Source: JBNKZU01 sp050301795 (GTDB taxonomy: Bacteria > Pseudomonadota > Gammaproteobacteria > Thiohalomonadales > Thiohalomonadaceae). Taken from it: a stretch of DNA of 19,944 bases. Under the pieces are notes generated by a model. It worked only from the letters and a program-made list of their open reading frames with translations. It searched no databases and was not told the origin of the DNA. A program made the translations under genes and the position numbers. Below are positions 7,216 to 14,913 of this stretch, in pieces; the first letter of the stretch is position 1; every line of letters begins with the position of its first letter. The stretch is from contig JBNKZU010000045.1 in NCBI GenBank assembly GCA_050301795.1, forward strand, positions 1 through 19,944, in the 5' to 3' direction.

Positions 7216-7244
7216 AGGCTATGGAATCCATAACCCATTGTCAA
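7216..7244 (-). promoter_or_regulatory. Candidate metZ promoter just upstream of the riboswitch
   Basis: On the minus strand a perfect -35 hexamer TTGACA (7244-7239) is followed after 17 bp by TAGCCT (7221-7216), a poor -10 (three of six). The predicted start falls near 7209, which is the first base pair of the SAM-II P1 stem. This coincidence supports the call despite the weak -10. The promoter begins only a few bases after the purF stop, so metZ would be transcribed independently of purF. An inverted repeat occupies the spacer and -10. Confidence 0.55.
7217..7235 (-). repeat. 19-bp inverted repeat in the purF-metZ gap
   Basis: On the minus strand GGTTATGG, a 3-base loop ATT, then CCATAGCC form an eight-pair hairpin with one G-T wobble. 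It begins 14 bp after the purF stop. Only three U residues follow, so it is at best a weak terminator or 3' end stabiliser for the cvpA-purF message. It also lies across the spacer and -10 of the candidate metZ promoter and could be an operator for a dimeric regulator. The sequence cannot decide between these. Confidence 0.5.
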
Positions 7245-7248
7245 TTAA

Positions 7249-8757
7249 TTATTGGTTGTGCATCTCAATAATCGCCTGTTCTTTCTCTTTTTCCGACTTA
7301 ACAGCATCACTTCGAATTGATTCGAGGTGGTCGAAGTAGGCCTTATCGATATCGCCTGTAATGTATTTTCCATCAAAAACCGATGCTTCAAACATCTTGA
7401 CCTTCTTCCCCTTTTTATAGAGAACAGATTTTTTCAGATCATCCAGCTCTTGATAAAAGAGACGATCTGCACCAATCGCCTTTGCGATCTCATCCTCATT
7501 ACGTCCGTAACCGATCAACTCATTGGATGAGGGCATATCGATACCATAAACATTAGGGTATCGAACCGGAGGAGCAGCAGAAGCAAAATAGACCTTCTTA
7601 GCACCTGATTCACGCGCCATCTGGATGATCTGTTTCGAGGTCGTACCACGAACGATTGAGTCGTCTACCAATAAGACATTCTTGCCCTTGAACTCGAGCT
7701 TAATCGCATTCAATTTTTGGCGCACAGACTTCTTGCGTTGTGTCTGACCCGGCATAATAAAGGTACGACCGATATAGCGATTCTTAACAAAACCTTCACG
7801 GTAAGGTACCTCTATCGCTTGTGCCAACTCTAGTGCTGAGGTACGGCTTGTATCAGGGATCGGGATAACCACATCAATATCATGATCAGGAAACTTCTCT
7901 AAAATCTTATGCGCGAGGGTTTCACCCATACGCATTCGTGCTTTATATACCGAGATGCCATCAATAATGGAGTCAGGACGTGCAAAGTAGACGTATTCAA
8001 AGATACACGGCGCATAGACTGGATTTTTAGCACATTGCTGTGAGTAGAGATTACCATCACTGTCGATAAATACGGCTTCACCAGGTTCAACATCACGAAA
8101 ACGCTCAAAACCCAGCGCATCAACCGCAACACTTTCTGAGGCGACCATGTATTCATCACCGGCATCGGTTTGGCGCCGACCAATCATGAGTGGTCGTATA
8201 CCAAAAGGATCTCGAAAAGCAACAATGCCATATCCGATAATCATTAAAACAACGGCATAGCCACCTTTAATCCGTTTATGAACATCACTAACCGCTTTAA
8301 AGATATCGCTCTCATTAATATTTAGCTTGCCCTGTTTTTGTAACTGATGGGCAAACACATTTAACAGTACTTCTGAATCAGAGGTTGTATTAACGTGGCG
8401 TAGATCTTCCTGAAAGATAGCCTGTTGTAGTTGTGTGGTATTCGTTAAATTACCGTTGTGCGCCAAAGCAATACCAAAAGGTGAGTTGGTGTAGAATGGC
8501 TGTGCCTCGGCTGAGGATGAACATCCAGCAGTTGGATAACGCACATGACCTATCCCCATATTCCCACGCAGGTTTAACATGTGACGGGCACGAAATACAT
8601 CCTTAACCAAGCCATTATCTTTGCGCAGATAGAGCTTGTTATTTTCACAAGTCATGATACCCGCCGCATCCTGCCCACGGTGTTGCAGGACAGTTAAACC
8701 ATCATAAAGAGCCTGATTAACAGGTGATTTGGAAACTAAACCAATAATGCCGCACAT
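7249..8757 (-). CDS. purF: Amidophosphoribosyltransferase
   Basis: First committed enzyme of purine synthesis: transfers the amide nitrogen of glutamine onto PRPP to give 5-phosphoribosylamine. The 502-residue product (E. coli PurF has 505) starts MCGIIGLV, placing the nucleophile Cys2 at the N-terminus after Met removal, with no propeptide. An N-terminal glutaminase (Ntn) domain with RGQDAAG and GIGHVRYPTAG is followed by a C-terminal phosphoribosyltransferase domain with the PRPP loop VLLVDDSIVRGTTS at about 361-374. It follows cvpA by 38 bp, the classic cvpA-purF pair. An AGAGG lies about 12 nt before the ATG. I see no clear PurR box upstream of the pair, though E. coli cvpA-purF is PurR-controlled. 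Confidence 0.97.
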   Translation of the reverse strand: MCGIIGLVSKSPVNQALYDGLTVLQHRGQDAAGIMTCENNKLYLRKDNGLVKDVFRARHMLNLRGNMGIGHVRYPTAGCSSSAEAQPFYTNSPFGIALAHNGNLTNTTQLQQAIFQEDLRHVNTTSDSEVLLNVFAHQLQKQGKLNINESDIFKAVSDVHKRIKGGYAVVLMIIGYGIVAFRDPFGIRPLMIGRRQTDAGDEYMVASESVAVDALGFERFRDVEPGEAVFIDSDGNLYSQQCAKNPVYAPCIFEYVYFARPDSIIDGISVYKARMRMGETLAHKILEKFPDHDIDVVIPIPDTSRTSALELAQAIEVPYREGFVKNRYIGRTFIMPGQTQRKKSVRQKLNAIKLEFKGKNVLLVDDSIVRGTTSKQIIQMARESGAKKVYFASAAPPVRYPNVYGIDMPSSNELIGYGRNEDEIAKAIGADRLFYQELDDLKKSVLYKKGKKVKMFEASVFDGKYITGDIDKAYFDHLESIRSDAVKSEKEKEQAIIEMHNQ

Positions 8758-8795
8758 TTGCGAAAAACCTCTGATTTGCCAGCAAAGGCAAAGAA

Positions 8796-9314
8796 TTAAA
8801 CCTTAGTAAAATTGATATTGTGAGCAAAATCCTCTGGAAGGAGTTCGCGGATATACACCGCCATCTGCTCAAAATAGTGAAGCAACGACGACTCCTGCCA
8901 CCATGGATCTGCGGGTAGTGCCGTCATACCTCCAAACATCACCAACAACGCAATAATCACCGCACCGCGCGCAACCCCGAACAACACCCCGACCATCCGA
9001 TCTGTTCCACTAAGCCCACTCTTTTTCACGACCTGAGAGATAAGGTAATTGACAAAAGCAGCGGCAAAAAGCGTCGCAATAAAGAGGGAAATCATCGCCA
9101 CAAGATAGCGAATCGAAGGTACTTCAATGTAGTCCAATAGATAGGGCTGGACTCTATCGGCATAGGTTAAACCGACCCAGCCAGACAAGACCCATCCGGC
9201 AAGCGATAAAGCCTCTTTTGTAAAGCCGCGGATAAGACTGATCGCTACCGAAATAGCGATAATCAACAATATAGCGAAATCAACCCAGTTAAGCGTTAGC
9301 TGTTCGACCGGCAA
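8796..9314 (-). CDS. cvpA: CvpA family inner-membrane protein
   Basis: Inner-membrane protein of the colicin V production family (CvpA), linked in E. coli to colicin V export and envelope stress tolerance; the molecular function is not settled. The 172-residue product shows about four hydrophobic segments, near residues 11-29, 34-50, 67-88 and 108-125. Short charged loops with RGFTKEALSLAGW after the first segment are typical of the family. The start is TTG at 9312-9314, supported by a strong AGGAGAG six bases upstream and by the family's N-terminal length; no in-frame ATG is suitably placed. It is followed by purF and preceded by a 151-bp gap with a candidate promoter. Confidence 0.93.
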   Translation of the reverse strand: MPVEQLTLNWVDFAILLIIAISVAISLIRGFTKEALSLAGWVLSGWVGLTYADRVQPYLLDYIEVPSIRYLVAMISLFIATLFAAAFVNYLISQVVKKSGLSGTDRMVGVLFGVARGAVIIALLVMFGGMTALPADPWWQESSLLHYFEQMAVYIRELLPEDFAHNINFTKV

Positions 9315-9318
9315 TGGC

Positions 9319-9325
9319 CTCTCCT
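9319..9325 (-). promoter_or_regulatory. Ribosome-binding site fixing the TTG start of cvpA
   Basis: AGGAGAG on the minus strand; its AGGAG core ends six bases before TTG at 9314-9312. It is one of the strongest Shine-Dalgarno sequences in the window, and it supports the TTG codon as the real cvpA start. Confidence 0.75.
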
Positions 9326-9368
9326 GTGCATCTGTTTAATTGAACAGGTGTATCAAAAACAGTGTGCG

Positions 9369-9397
9369 ATTCTATCAGAGCAACGGGTATTTCAGAA
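9369..9397 (-). promoter_or_regulatory. Candidate extended -10 promoter for cvpA-purF
   Basis: Minus-strand TAGAAT (9374-9369, five of six) is preceded by TG one base upstream (TGATAGAAT), which is the extended -10 arrangement. A weak -35, TTCTGA (9397-9392), sits 17 bp upstream. It lies in the 151-bp gap between dedD and cvpA, the largest gap in the leftward series apart from the metZ leader. It would give cvpA-purF its own start with a leader of about 50 nt. Motif-only evidence. Confidence 0.5.
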
Positions 9398-9465
9398 ATA
9401 TTAGTGACATATTTATCGTAAAAATGCTTTTTATCTCTTACGGTCACTCTTAGATAGGCTCTCAA

Positions 9466-10032
9466 TTAAGGGTGCTTCATCACCTTACCGCTAATCTTAT
9501 GATTTTCATGGATAAGATTTTGAGCTGCATCGGCTTCAAGGCGGAGTTTGTAGGGGCCGACTCTGACTCGATAGAAGTGTTTGCCATCACCACTAGTAAC
9601 CTCATCAACAAAGGCGTTTAACTTTTTTGATCGCAGCTTATCTCTAAGCGCAAAAGCATTATCAACACTGGAGAAACTACCAACCTGCACAATCCATGCG
9701 TCTATAAGGCGATCACCCTCTTCCGATGGTGGTGGCAGAGGCGTCAAGCTCTGCGCTGTGGAGGGTTGTTCCGGCGAACTCTCGTTTTTCGTTACGACCA
9801 CTTGGGTCTGATTTTTATGTTCAATCACACGAGCCGGTTTACTTTCCGCTCTGACAGGATTGAGTGGGATCTCAAGTGGTTTGAAATTAAAATCGGGCTT
9901 TTCCGGGATCGGATTCTCTTCAAAGCTGTCCCGCTTCTGCCCTGCGCCGTCAAGCAACATAGGTAAGAAAATAACCGCAAGCGATATCAGAACCACGGCT
10001 CCTACAATTCGCTGTTTTAGATGTTCACTCAT
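9466..10032 (-). CDS. dedD: SPOR-domain inner-membrane protein, DedD-like
   Basis: Bitopic inner-membrane protein with a periplasmic SPOR domain, which in DedD binds denuded septal peptidoglycan and supports cell constriction. The 188-residue product has a short cytoplasmic N-terminus (KQR), one membrane helix at about 9-27 and a Pro/Glu/Gln-rich linker to about residue 108. The C-terminal SPOR domain spans about 110-186 and includes WIVQVGSFSS, ALRDKLRSKKLNAFV and FYRVRVGPYKLRLEA. The start overlaps the end of folC by 8 bp. The position between folC and cvpA is the usual dedD locus in Gammaproteobacteria. The stretch from here to cvpA (9315-9465) has no terminator that I can recognise. Confidence 0.92.
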   Translation of the reverse strand: MSEHLKQRIVGAVVLISLAVIFLPMLLDGAGQKRDSFEENPIPEKPDFNFKPLEIPLNPVRAESKPARVIEHKNQTQVVVTKNESSPEQPSTAQSLTPLPPPSEEGDRLIDAWIVQVGSFSSVDNAFALRDKLRSKKLNAFVDEVTSGDGKHFYRVRVGPYKLRLEADAAQNLIHENHKISGKVMKHP

Positions 10033-11323
10033 AAAAGGGGTTGCCTCGCTGGCTCTCTATTAATCCCAATACAGCGGCTACTGTATAAAATGAACCAAAG
10101 ATGATCAATTGATCCTGTGATTGCATACTCTGTTTTGCAGTGATGTATGCTTCAGTAACATCAGAATGACCCTCTAACTGATGAATTGCCAATGATTCAA
10201 ACACCTGCTGTAAGGGAGAGAGATCACCGCCCCTGGGCACATTCAGTGGCGCAATATGCCATTGATCGATCAAAGGCTTTAATTCATTGATGACCGCATA
10301 TTGATCCTTGTCGTTTAACATTGCAACCACGGCGATTCGTTTACCCTCACACGTCAGTTGCATAAGGTTCTCAGCCAGGAATTTTGTTGATTGCAGATTG
10401 TGAGCAACATCAATCAGGATTAACGGTGATTCATTGATGATTTGAAACCGTCCTGTCACATGAGCGTTTTTAATCCCTTCGGCAATACTCTGCTCAGAGA
10501 CTGGTAGCTTCGACTCCAGCACCTTTATCGCCATTAATGCTCCACTACAGTTCTCAATCTGGCGCTGTCCTTTAAGTCTTGGCATTGGCAGCTCAGACCA
10601 AATCTGCGCTTGATTGTGCATGAAGCACCAATGGCCATTATCGAAATGAGGTGTGTAATCACGACCCAGTTGAAACAGTTGCGCATTAAGTGCACGTGCT
10701 GATGTGGATATTGATTCTGTCGGGTTGGGATCACTACATACGACAGGTCTACCCTGGCGCATGATGCCAGCCTTCTCAATTGCGATGCTCTCCCGGTCAT
10801 GACCTAACCAATCGGTATGATCAATATCCACTGGAGTAATCACCGCCACGTTTGGATCAATAATATTAACCGCATCAAGTCGTCCACCAAGTCCTACCTC
10901 AAGAATGACAACATCAAGTGTATGACGACTGAAGATATCGATCGCAGCTAGGGTACCGAATTCAAAATAACTTAACGAGATCTCTTTACGCACACGATTA
11001 ATGCGCTCAAATGAGTCACAGATCTCCTGTTCGTAGACCTCTTCACCATTAATACGAATGCGTTCGTTATATTTAACGATATGTGGGGAGGTATAGGCTC
11101 CGACCCGATAACCAGCAGCGAGATAGATCGCCTCAAGAAAAGCGACAGTTGAGCCTTTGCCATTGGTTCCTGCAACGGTGAAAATTTGGTGAGAAGTTTC
11201 AGGGAGACTTAAACGCTGTAAAACTCTAGCGGGTCGCTCCAGGCCAAGATCAATCGTTTTAGGATGGAGCTTCTCTTGCCACTGGAGCCATTGCTCCAGT
11301 GTCTCAAACTTTTCTTGGTTCAA
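10025..11323 (-). CDS. folC: Bifunctional folylpolyglutamate synthase / dihydrofolate synthase
   Basis: Mur-ligase-like ATP enzyme that joins glutamate to dihydropteroate and then extends the glutamate tail of folates. The 432-residue product has the P-loop AGTNGKGST at 51-59, the TSPHIVKYNERIRING substrate loop, and LEVGLGGRLDAVN followed by DHTDWLGHD, typical of FolC. HVTGRFQII and IDVAHN lie in the C-terminal domain. The start is TTG at 11321-11323, 19 bp after the accD stop. No in-frame ATG exists before the conserved region, and the ribosome-binding site is poor. A perfect 8-bp hairpin lies in the first 15 codons, which may add to weak initiation. The C-terminus overlaps dedD by 8 bp. 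Function is secure, and the exact start is fairly likely. Confidence 0.95.
   Translation of the reverse strand: MNQEKFETLEQWLQWQEKLHPKTIDLGLERPARVLQRLSLPETSHQIFTVAGTNGKGSTVAFLEAIYLAAGYRVGAYTSPHIVKYNERIRINGEEVYEQEICDSFERINRVRKEISLSYFEFGTLAAIDIFSRHTLDVVILEVGLGGRLDAVNIIDPNVAVITPVDIDHTDWLGHDRESIAIEKAGIMRQGRPVVCSDPNPTESISTSARALNAQLFQLGRDYTPHFDNGHWCFMHNQAQIWSELPMPRLKGQRQIENCSGALMAIKVLESKLPVSEQSIAEGIKNAHVTGRFQIINESPLILIDVAHNLQSTKFLAENLMQLTCEGKRIAVVAMLNDKDQYAVINELKPLIDQWHIAPLNVPRGGDLSPLQQVFESLAIHQLEGHSDVTEAYITAKQSMQSQDQLIIFGSFYTVAAVLGLIESQRGNPFYE
11281..11300. repeat. Perfect inverted repeat in the folC 5' coding region
   Basis: ACTGGAGC, four-base loop CATT, then GCTCCAGT: a perfect 8-bp palindromic stem within folC codons 8-15, about 20 nt downstream of the TTG start. 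In mRNA it would be a stable hairpin close to the initiation region. It is not followed by a U-tract, so it is not a terminator. It may be chance coding for EQWLQW. Confidence 0.5.
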
Positions 11324-11342
11324 TGTCGTCTGGTATTGCTGT

Positions 11343-12212
11343 TTAGGATGCCTTCGGAATAGGCTGATTGGTAAGCATAGTTAGAATGCTTGCAAGCTTC
11401 TTCCGCATATCCCGACGATCCATAATGATATCGATCGCCCCTTTTTCCAACAGAAACTCACTGCGTTGAAAGCCTTCAGGCAGCGTTTCTCGGACGGTTT
11501 GCTCTATCACTCGGGGACCGGCAAAACCAATTAATGCGTTAGGCTCTGCAATATTGATATCACCGAGCATTGCAAGGCTCGCAGAGACACCACCCATCGT
11601 CGGATCAGTCATAACCGAGATAAAGGGAACGCCTATATCATTCATCTTTGCGATAACTGCAGAGGTTTTAGACATCTGCATTAATGAGAAAAGTGCCTCC
11701 TGCATACGAGCACCACCACTTGCCGAGAAACAGATGAGTGGAATTCGATGCTTAATGGCCTCATTCGCAGCACGAACAAAACGCTCGCCCACAACCGAAC
11801 CCATTGAACCACCCATAAACCGGAATTCAAATGCCGCAGCCACAACCGGAACACCGTGAATTTGACCCGATAATACAACGAGTGCATCTTTCTCTTCGGT
11901 CGCCTTTTGCGCTGCATTGATGCGATCCTTATACCGTTTACTATCCTTAAATTTCAGATAATCCACAGGTTCAAGGTTTTCGCCAATCTCGATACGTGGC
12001 TCTTTATCCAGTAGTGCCTCAAGTCGTTTTCTTGCAGTAATTCTCATGTGATGAGAACACTTTGGACAGACCTCAAGATTACGCTCTAACTCAGCACGAT
12101 ATAGCACTGCATTACAGCTATCACATTTTGCCCATATACCTTCTGGAACATTCTTTTTATTACCGCCCTCAGTTCTAATCTGTGAAGGCAGAAATTTTTG
12201 TAACCAACTCAT
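11343..12212 (-). CDS. accD: Acetyl-CoA carboxylase carboxyltransferase subunit beta
   Basis: Beta subunit of the carboxyltransferase half of acetyl-CoA carboxylase, which works with AccA to make malonyl-CoA for fatty acid synthesis. The 289-residue product has the four-cysteine zinc ribbon CDSC (Cys30, Cys33) and CPKC (Cys49, Cys52), as in E. coli at 27/30/46/49. The crotonase-like carboxyltransferase core follows, with GGSMGSVVGERFVRA, SASGGARMQEALFSLMQM and FAGPRVIEQTVRETLPEGFQ. The ATG has a strong GGGGGA 7 nt upstream. It lies 45 bp after trpA and 19 bp before folC. The accD-folC pairing is widespread in Proteobacteria and links acetyl-CoA carboxylation and folate genes on one message. 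Confidence 0.97.
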   Translation of the reverse strand: MSWLQKFLPSQIRTEGGNKKNVPEGIWAKCDSCNAVLYRAELERNLEVCPKCSHHMRITARKRLEALLDKEPRIEIGENLEPVDYLKFKDSKRYKDRINAAQKATEEKDALVVLSGQIHGVPVVAAAFEFRFMGGSMGSVVGERFVRAANEAIKHRIPLICFSASGGARMQEALFSLMQMSKTSAVIAKMNDIGVPFISVMTDPTMGGVSASLAMLGDINIAEPNALIGFAGPRVIEQTVRETLPEGFQRSEFLLEKGAIDIIMDRRDMRKKLASILTMLTNQPIPKAS

Positions 12213-12257
12213 ACGTTTTTCCCCCGGATATTCTCAACTGCGGCTTATAACCAACCT

Positions 12258-13058
12258 TCAGTCAATCGCGGTTCTCAATTCGGTAATAAACAATTCTACC
12301 TGATTTAGGAGATCGTTTTCCTCATTTTGATTCGACTCAATAATTTTCACTAAAGCACTTCCCACCACGACTGCATCAGCAACAGCGCCGACTCGTGCCG
12401 CAGAAGCACCATCTTTGATACCGAATCCAACCCCAACAGGCAGATCGGTTTTTGTTCGAATCAATTCAATTTTCTTTGCCACATCATCAGTATCGAGATT
12501 GCCTGCGCCGGTGATACCCTTTACCGAAACATAGTAGACAAAACCACTTGCCTGATCGCAGATCAGTGTAATGCGGCTCTCCTCAGTTGTCGGCGCAATC
12601 AGAAAGATGGGATCCAGATCGTAGTGCTTAAATACAGGAACCACATCAACAGCCTCTTCCGGCGGCAAATCAACCGTTAGCACACCATCAACTCCGGCTG
12701 CATTTGCCTCTTTTGCAAAGGTTTCATAGCCCATGACTTCAACAGGATTGAGATATCCCATGAGTATCACTGGGGTTTGATTATCCTGCTGTCGAAATAC
12801 CTTAACCATATCGAGCACATTACGCAGAGAAACATGGTGTTCCAGGGCTCTTTCACTCGCCTTTTGAATCACAGGACCATCAGCCATCGGATCAGAAAAC
12901 GGCACACCGAGTTCGAGAATATTTGCACCCGCTTTAACCAATGTATGCATTATCTTCACGGTTAGATCTGGATGTGGATCTCCAGCCGTGATAAACGGAA
13001 TTAACGCCTTTTTACCTTCGGCCTTTAACTGTTCAAAACAACCCGCTAAACGACTCAT
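12258..13058 (-). CDS. trpA: Tryptophan synthase alpha chain
   Basis: Alpha subunit of tryptophan synthase: cleaves indole-3-glycerol phosphate to indole and glyceraldehyde 3-phosphate, and passes indole to TrpB. The 266-residue TIM barrel has the catalytic residues Glu49 (LELGVPFSDPMADGP) and Asp60 at the same positions as E. coli TrpA. Later motifs include LTVDLPPEEA, LIAPTTEESR, YVSVKGITGA and VGVGFGIKD. Its ATG overlaps the trpB stop by 4 bp (ATGA), indicating translational coupling that would balance the two subunits. Confidence 0.97.
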   Translation of the reverse strand: MSRLAGCFEQLKAEGKKALIPFITAGDPHPDLTVKIMHTLVKAGANILELGVPFSDPMADGPVIQKASERALEHHVSLRNVLDMVKVFRQQDNQTPVILMGYLNPVEVMGYETFAKEANAAGVDGVLTVDLPPEEAVDVVPVFKHYDLDPIFLIAPTTEESRITLICDQASGFVYYVSVKGITGAGNLDTDDVAKKIELIRTKTDLPVGVGFGIKDGASAARVGAVADAVVVGSALVKIIESNQNEENDLLNQVELFITELRTAID

Positions 13059-14266
13059 ACCTCAATCCCCTCGATCGCTGCGACTGTGTGAATATCTTTA
13101 TCACCACGTCCTGATAGGTTAACCACCAGGATTTCATCCGATGACATGGTTGGAGCCTTCTTCATGGTATAAGCCAGAGCATGACTCGACTCTAACGCCG
13201 GCATAATGCCTTCCGTTTTGGTGAGATCATGAAATGCAGCTAAGGCCTCATCATCAGTGACTGCGACGTAATTGGCACGACCACAATCTTTAAGCCATGA
13301 GTGTTCAGGGCCAACACCAGGATAGTCCAGACCAGCTGAGATTGAGTGTGTCTCGATGATTTGACCATCAGGGTCTTCCATTAAATAGGTACGATTACCG
13401 TGTAAGACACCGGGAGTACCCGCACATAAAGGCGCAGCATGTCGTCCAGTATCCATACCATCTCCCGCAGCCTCAACCCCGTAGATCGCCACAGATTCAT
13501 CATCCAGAAATGGATAAAACAGTCCCATGGCGTTAGAACCACCACCGACACAGGCAATGATTGCATCGGGTAGTCGACCTTCGTGTTCCATAATCTGCTC
13601 ACGAGCCTCAGTGCCGATCACCGCCTGAAAATCCCTAACCATCGCCGGATAGGGGTGTGGCCCCGCAACGGTACCGATGATGTAGAAGGTATTATCAATA
13701 TTGGTAACCCAGTCACGCATCGCTTCGTTTAGCGCATCCTTCAAGGTTTTTGAGCCTGAGGTAACAGGAACAACTGTGGCACCAAGCAGTTTCATACGAT
13801 AGACGTTGATCTTCTGGCGTTCGATATCCTCAGCTCCCATATAGACCACACACTCCAAACCGAGTCGTGCAGCCACAGTCGCTGAGGCAACGCCATGTTG
13901 ACCCGCGCCAGTCTCTGCAATAATCCGAGTCTTACCCATCCGTTTTGCCAATAAAGCCTGACCAACGGTGTTATTAACCTTATGTGCACCCGTATGATTG
14001 AGGTCTTCCCGTTTTAGATAGATCTTTGCGCCACCAAGCTTTTTACTCCACTGCTCTGCAAAAAACAGTGGTGTTGGCCGACCAACAAACTGTCGAAGAT
14101 CAAACTCAAGCTCCTTGAGAAAATCAGGGTCATTACGATAACGCTCATACGCCTGACGTAACTCTTTTAGTGGCCCCATCAGGGTCTCTGCAACAAATAA
14201 TCCACCGTAGGGACCAAAGTGACCCCGATCGTCCGGTAGTTGTGAAAGTTTCAGCTTTTCACTCAT
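13055..14266 (-). CDS. trpB: Tryptophan synthase beta chain
   Basis: PLP-dependent beta subunit that condenses indole with L-serine to tryptophan. The 403-residue product contains FGPYGGLFVAETLMGPL at 17-33, the PLP lysine Lys96 in LNHTGAHKVNN, AETGAGQHGVA, the phosphate loop CVGGGSNAMG and HSISAGLDYPGVGPEHS. These mark it as a standard TrpB1 partner of TrpA. It overlaps trpA by 4 bp downstream and trpF by 8 bp upstream. No trp leader peptide or attenuator is seen ahead of trpFBA; the genes sit inside a longer message starting at or before truA/fimV. Confidence 0.97.
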   Translation of the reverse strand: MSEKLKLSQLPDDRGHFGPYGGLFVAETLMGPLKELRQAYERYRNDPDFLKELEFDLRQFVGRPTPLFFAEQWSKKLGGAKIYLKREDLNHTGAHKVNNTVGQALLAKRMGKTRIIAETGAGQHGVASATVAARLGLECVVYMGAEDIERQKINVYRMKLLGATVVPVTSGSKTLKDALNEAMRDWVTNIDNTFYIIGTVAGPHPYPAMVRDFQAVIGTEAREQIMEHEGRLPDAIIACVGGGSNAMGLFYPFLDDESVAIYGVEAAGDGMDTGRHAAPLCAGTPGVLHGNRTYLMEDPDGQIIETHSISAGLDYPGVGPEHSWLKDCGRANYVAVTDDEALAAFHDLTKTEGIMPALESSHALAYTMKKAPTMSSDEILVVNLSGRGDKDIHTVAAIEGIEV

Positions 14267-14900
14267 TAGATTCTTTAACTCCGCGCATGAATGCGACTAT
14301 CTTTTCAGGGGATTTCACCCCTTTTTCTATCTCTACACCACTACTAACATCAACTGCGTAGGGGTGAACTGTACGAATGGCATCACCAACATTTTCGGCG
14401 TTTAAACCTCCGGCTAATACTACCGGTAATGGCAACGATTCTGGTATCTGTGACCAATTAAAAGTATGCCCTGTTCCGCCGGGATTACCTTGCTGGTATG
14501 AATCCAGCAATAGTCCAGAGGCAGATTGATACTTTTCAGCAATCGCTTGTAGATCACTCTCAGCTTTTACTCGGATCGCCTTCATATATGGTCGACCAAA
14601 AGAGTTGCAGTACGCTTCATCCTCATCACCATGAAACTGGAGCATCGACAACGGTACATCCGCTAATACCTGCTCCACCAACGCACGCTCCGCATTAACA
14701 AACAGTCCGACACTTTGAACAAATGGTGGTAACGCTTTTGTAATCCTGCTTGCATCAATAATGGATACATCTCTTGGGCTTGGCGGATAAAACACTAACC
14801 CGATGGCATCCGCACCTGCATCGACAACCCATTGGGCAGCCTCTGTGGTTGTAATGCCGCAAATTTTAACTCTTGTGCGCTGTAATTGTGGTGTTTTCAT
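14259..14900 (-). CDS. trpF: Phosphoribosylanthranilate isomerase
   Basis: Third tryptophan-specific step: Amadori rearrangement of N-(5'-phosphoribosyl)anthranilate to the carboxyphenylamino ribulose phosphate. It is a TIM barrel with RVKICGITTTEAA (catalytic Cys14), ADAIGLVFYPPSPR, SVGLFVNA, LQFHGDED, LLLDSYQQG (catalytic Asp), PGGTGHTFNW and VLAGGLNAENV. The frame is open back to an ATG at 14960, which would overlap truA by 47 bp. I choose the ATG at 14898-14900 (213 residues), because it lies 13 bp after the truA stop and matches the usual length ahead of the RVKICG strand. The extra 20 upstream residues resemble no TrpF sequence I know. The 3' end overlaps trpB by 8 bp. Confidence 0.93.
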   Translation of the reverse strand: MKTPQLQRTRVKICGITTTEAAQWVVDAGADAIGLVFYPPSPRDVSIIDASRITKALPPFVQSVGLFVNAERALVEQVLADVPLSMLQFHGDEDEAYCNSFGRPYMKAIRVKAESDLQAIAEKYQSASGLLLDSYQQGNPGGTGHTFNWSQIPESLPLPVVLAGGLNAENVGDAIRTVHPYAVDVSSGVEIEKGVKSPEKIVAFMRGVKESNE

Positions 14901-14913
14901 CGAAGGTGGGAGG

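Noticed and set aside
9410..9445. Possible terminator after dedD (CGTAA...TTACG with A and T runs)
   Set aside because: The outer stem is only five pairs with a large AT-rich interior and no U-tract directly after it.
9315..9465. PurR operator before cvpA-purF
   Set aside because: No sequence resembling the ACGCAAACGTTT-type palindrome is present in the gap.
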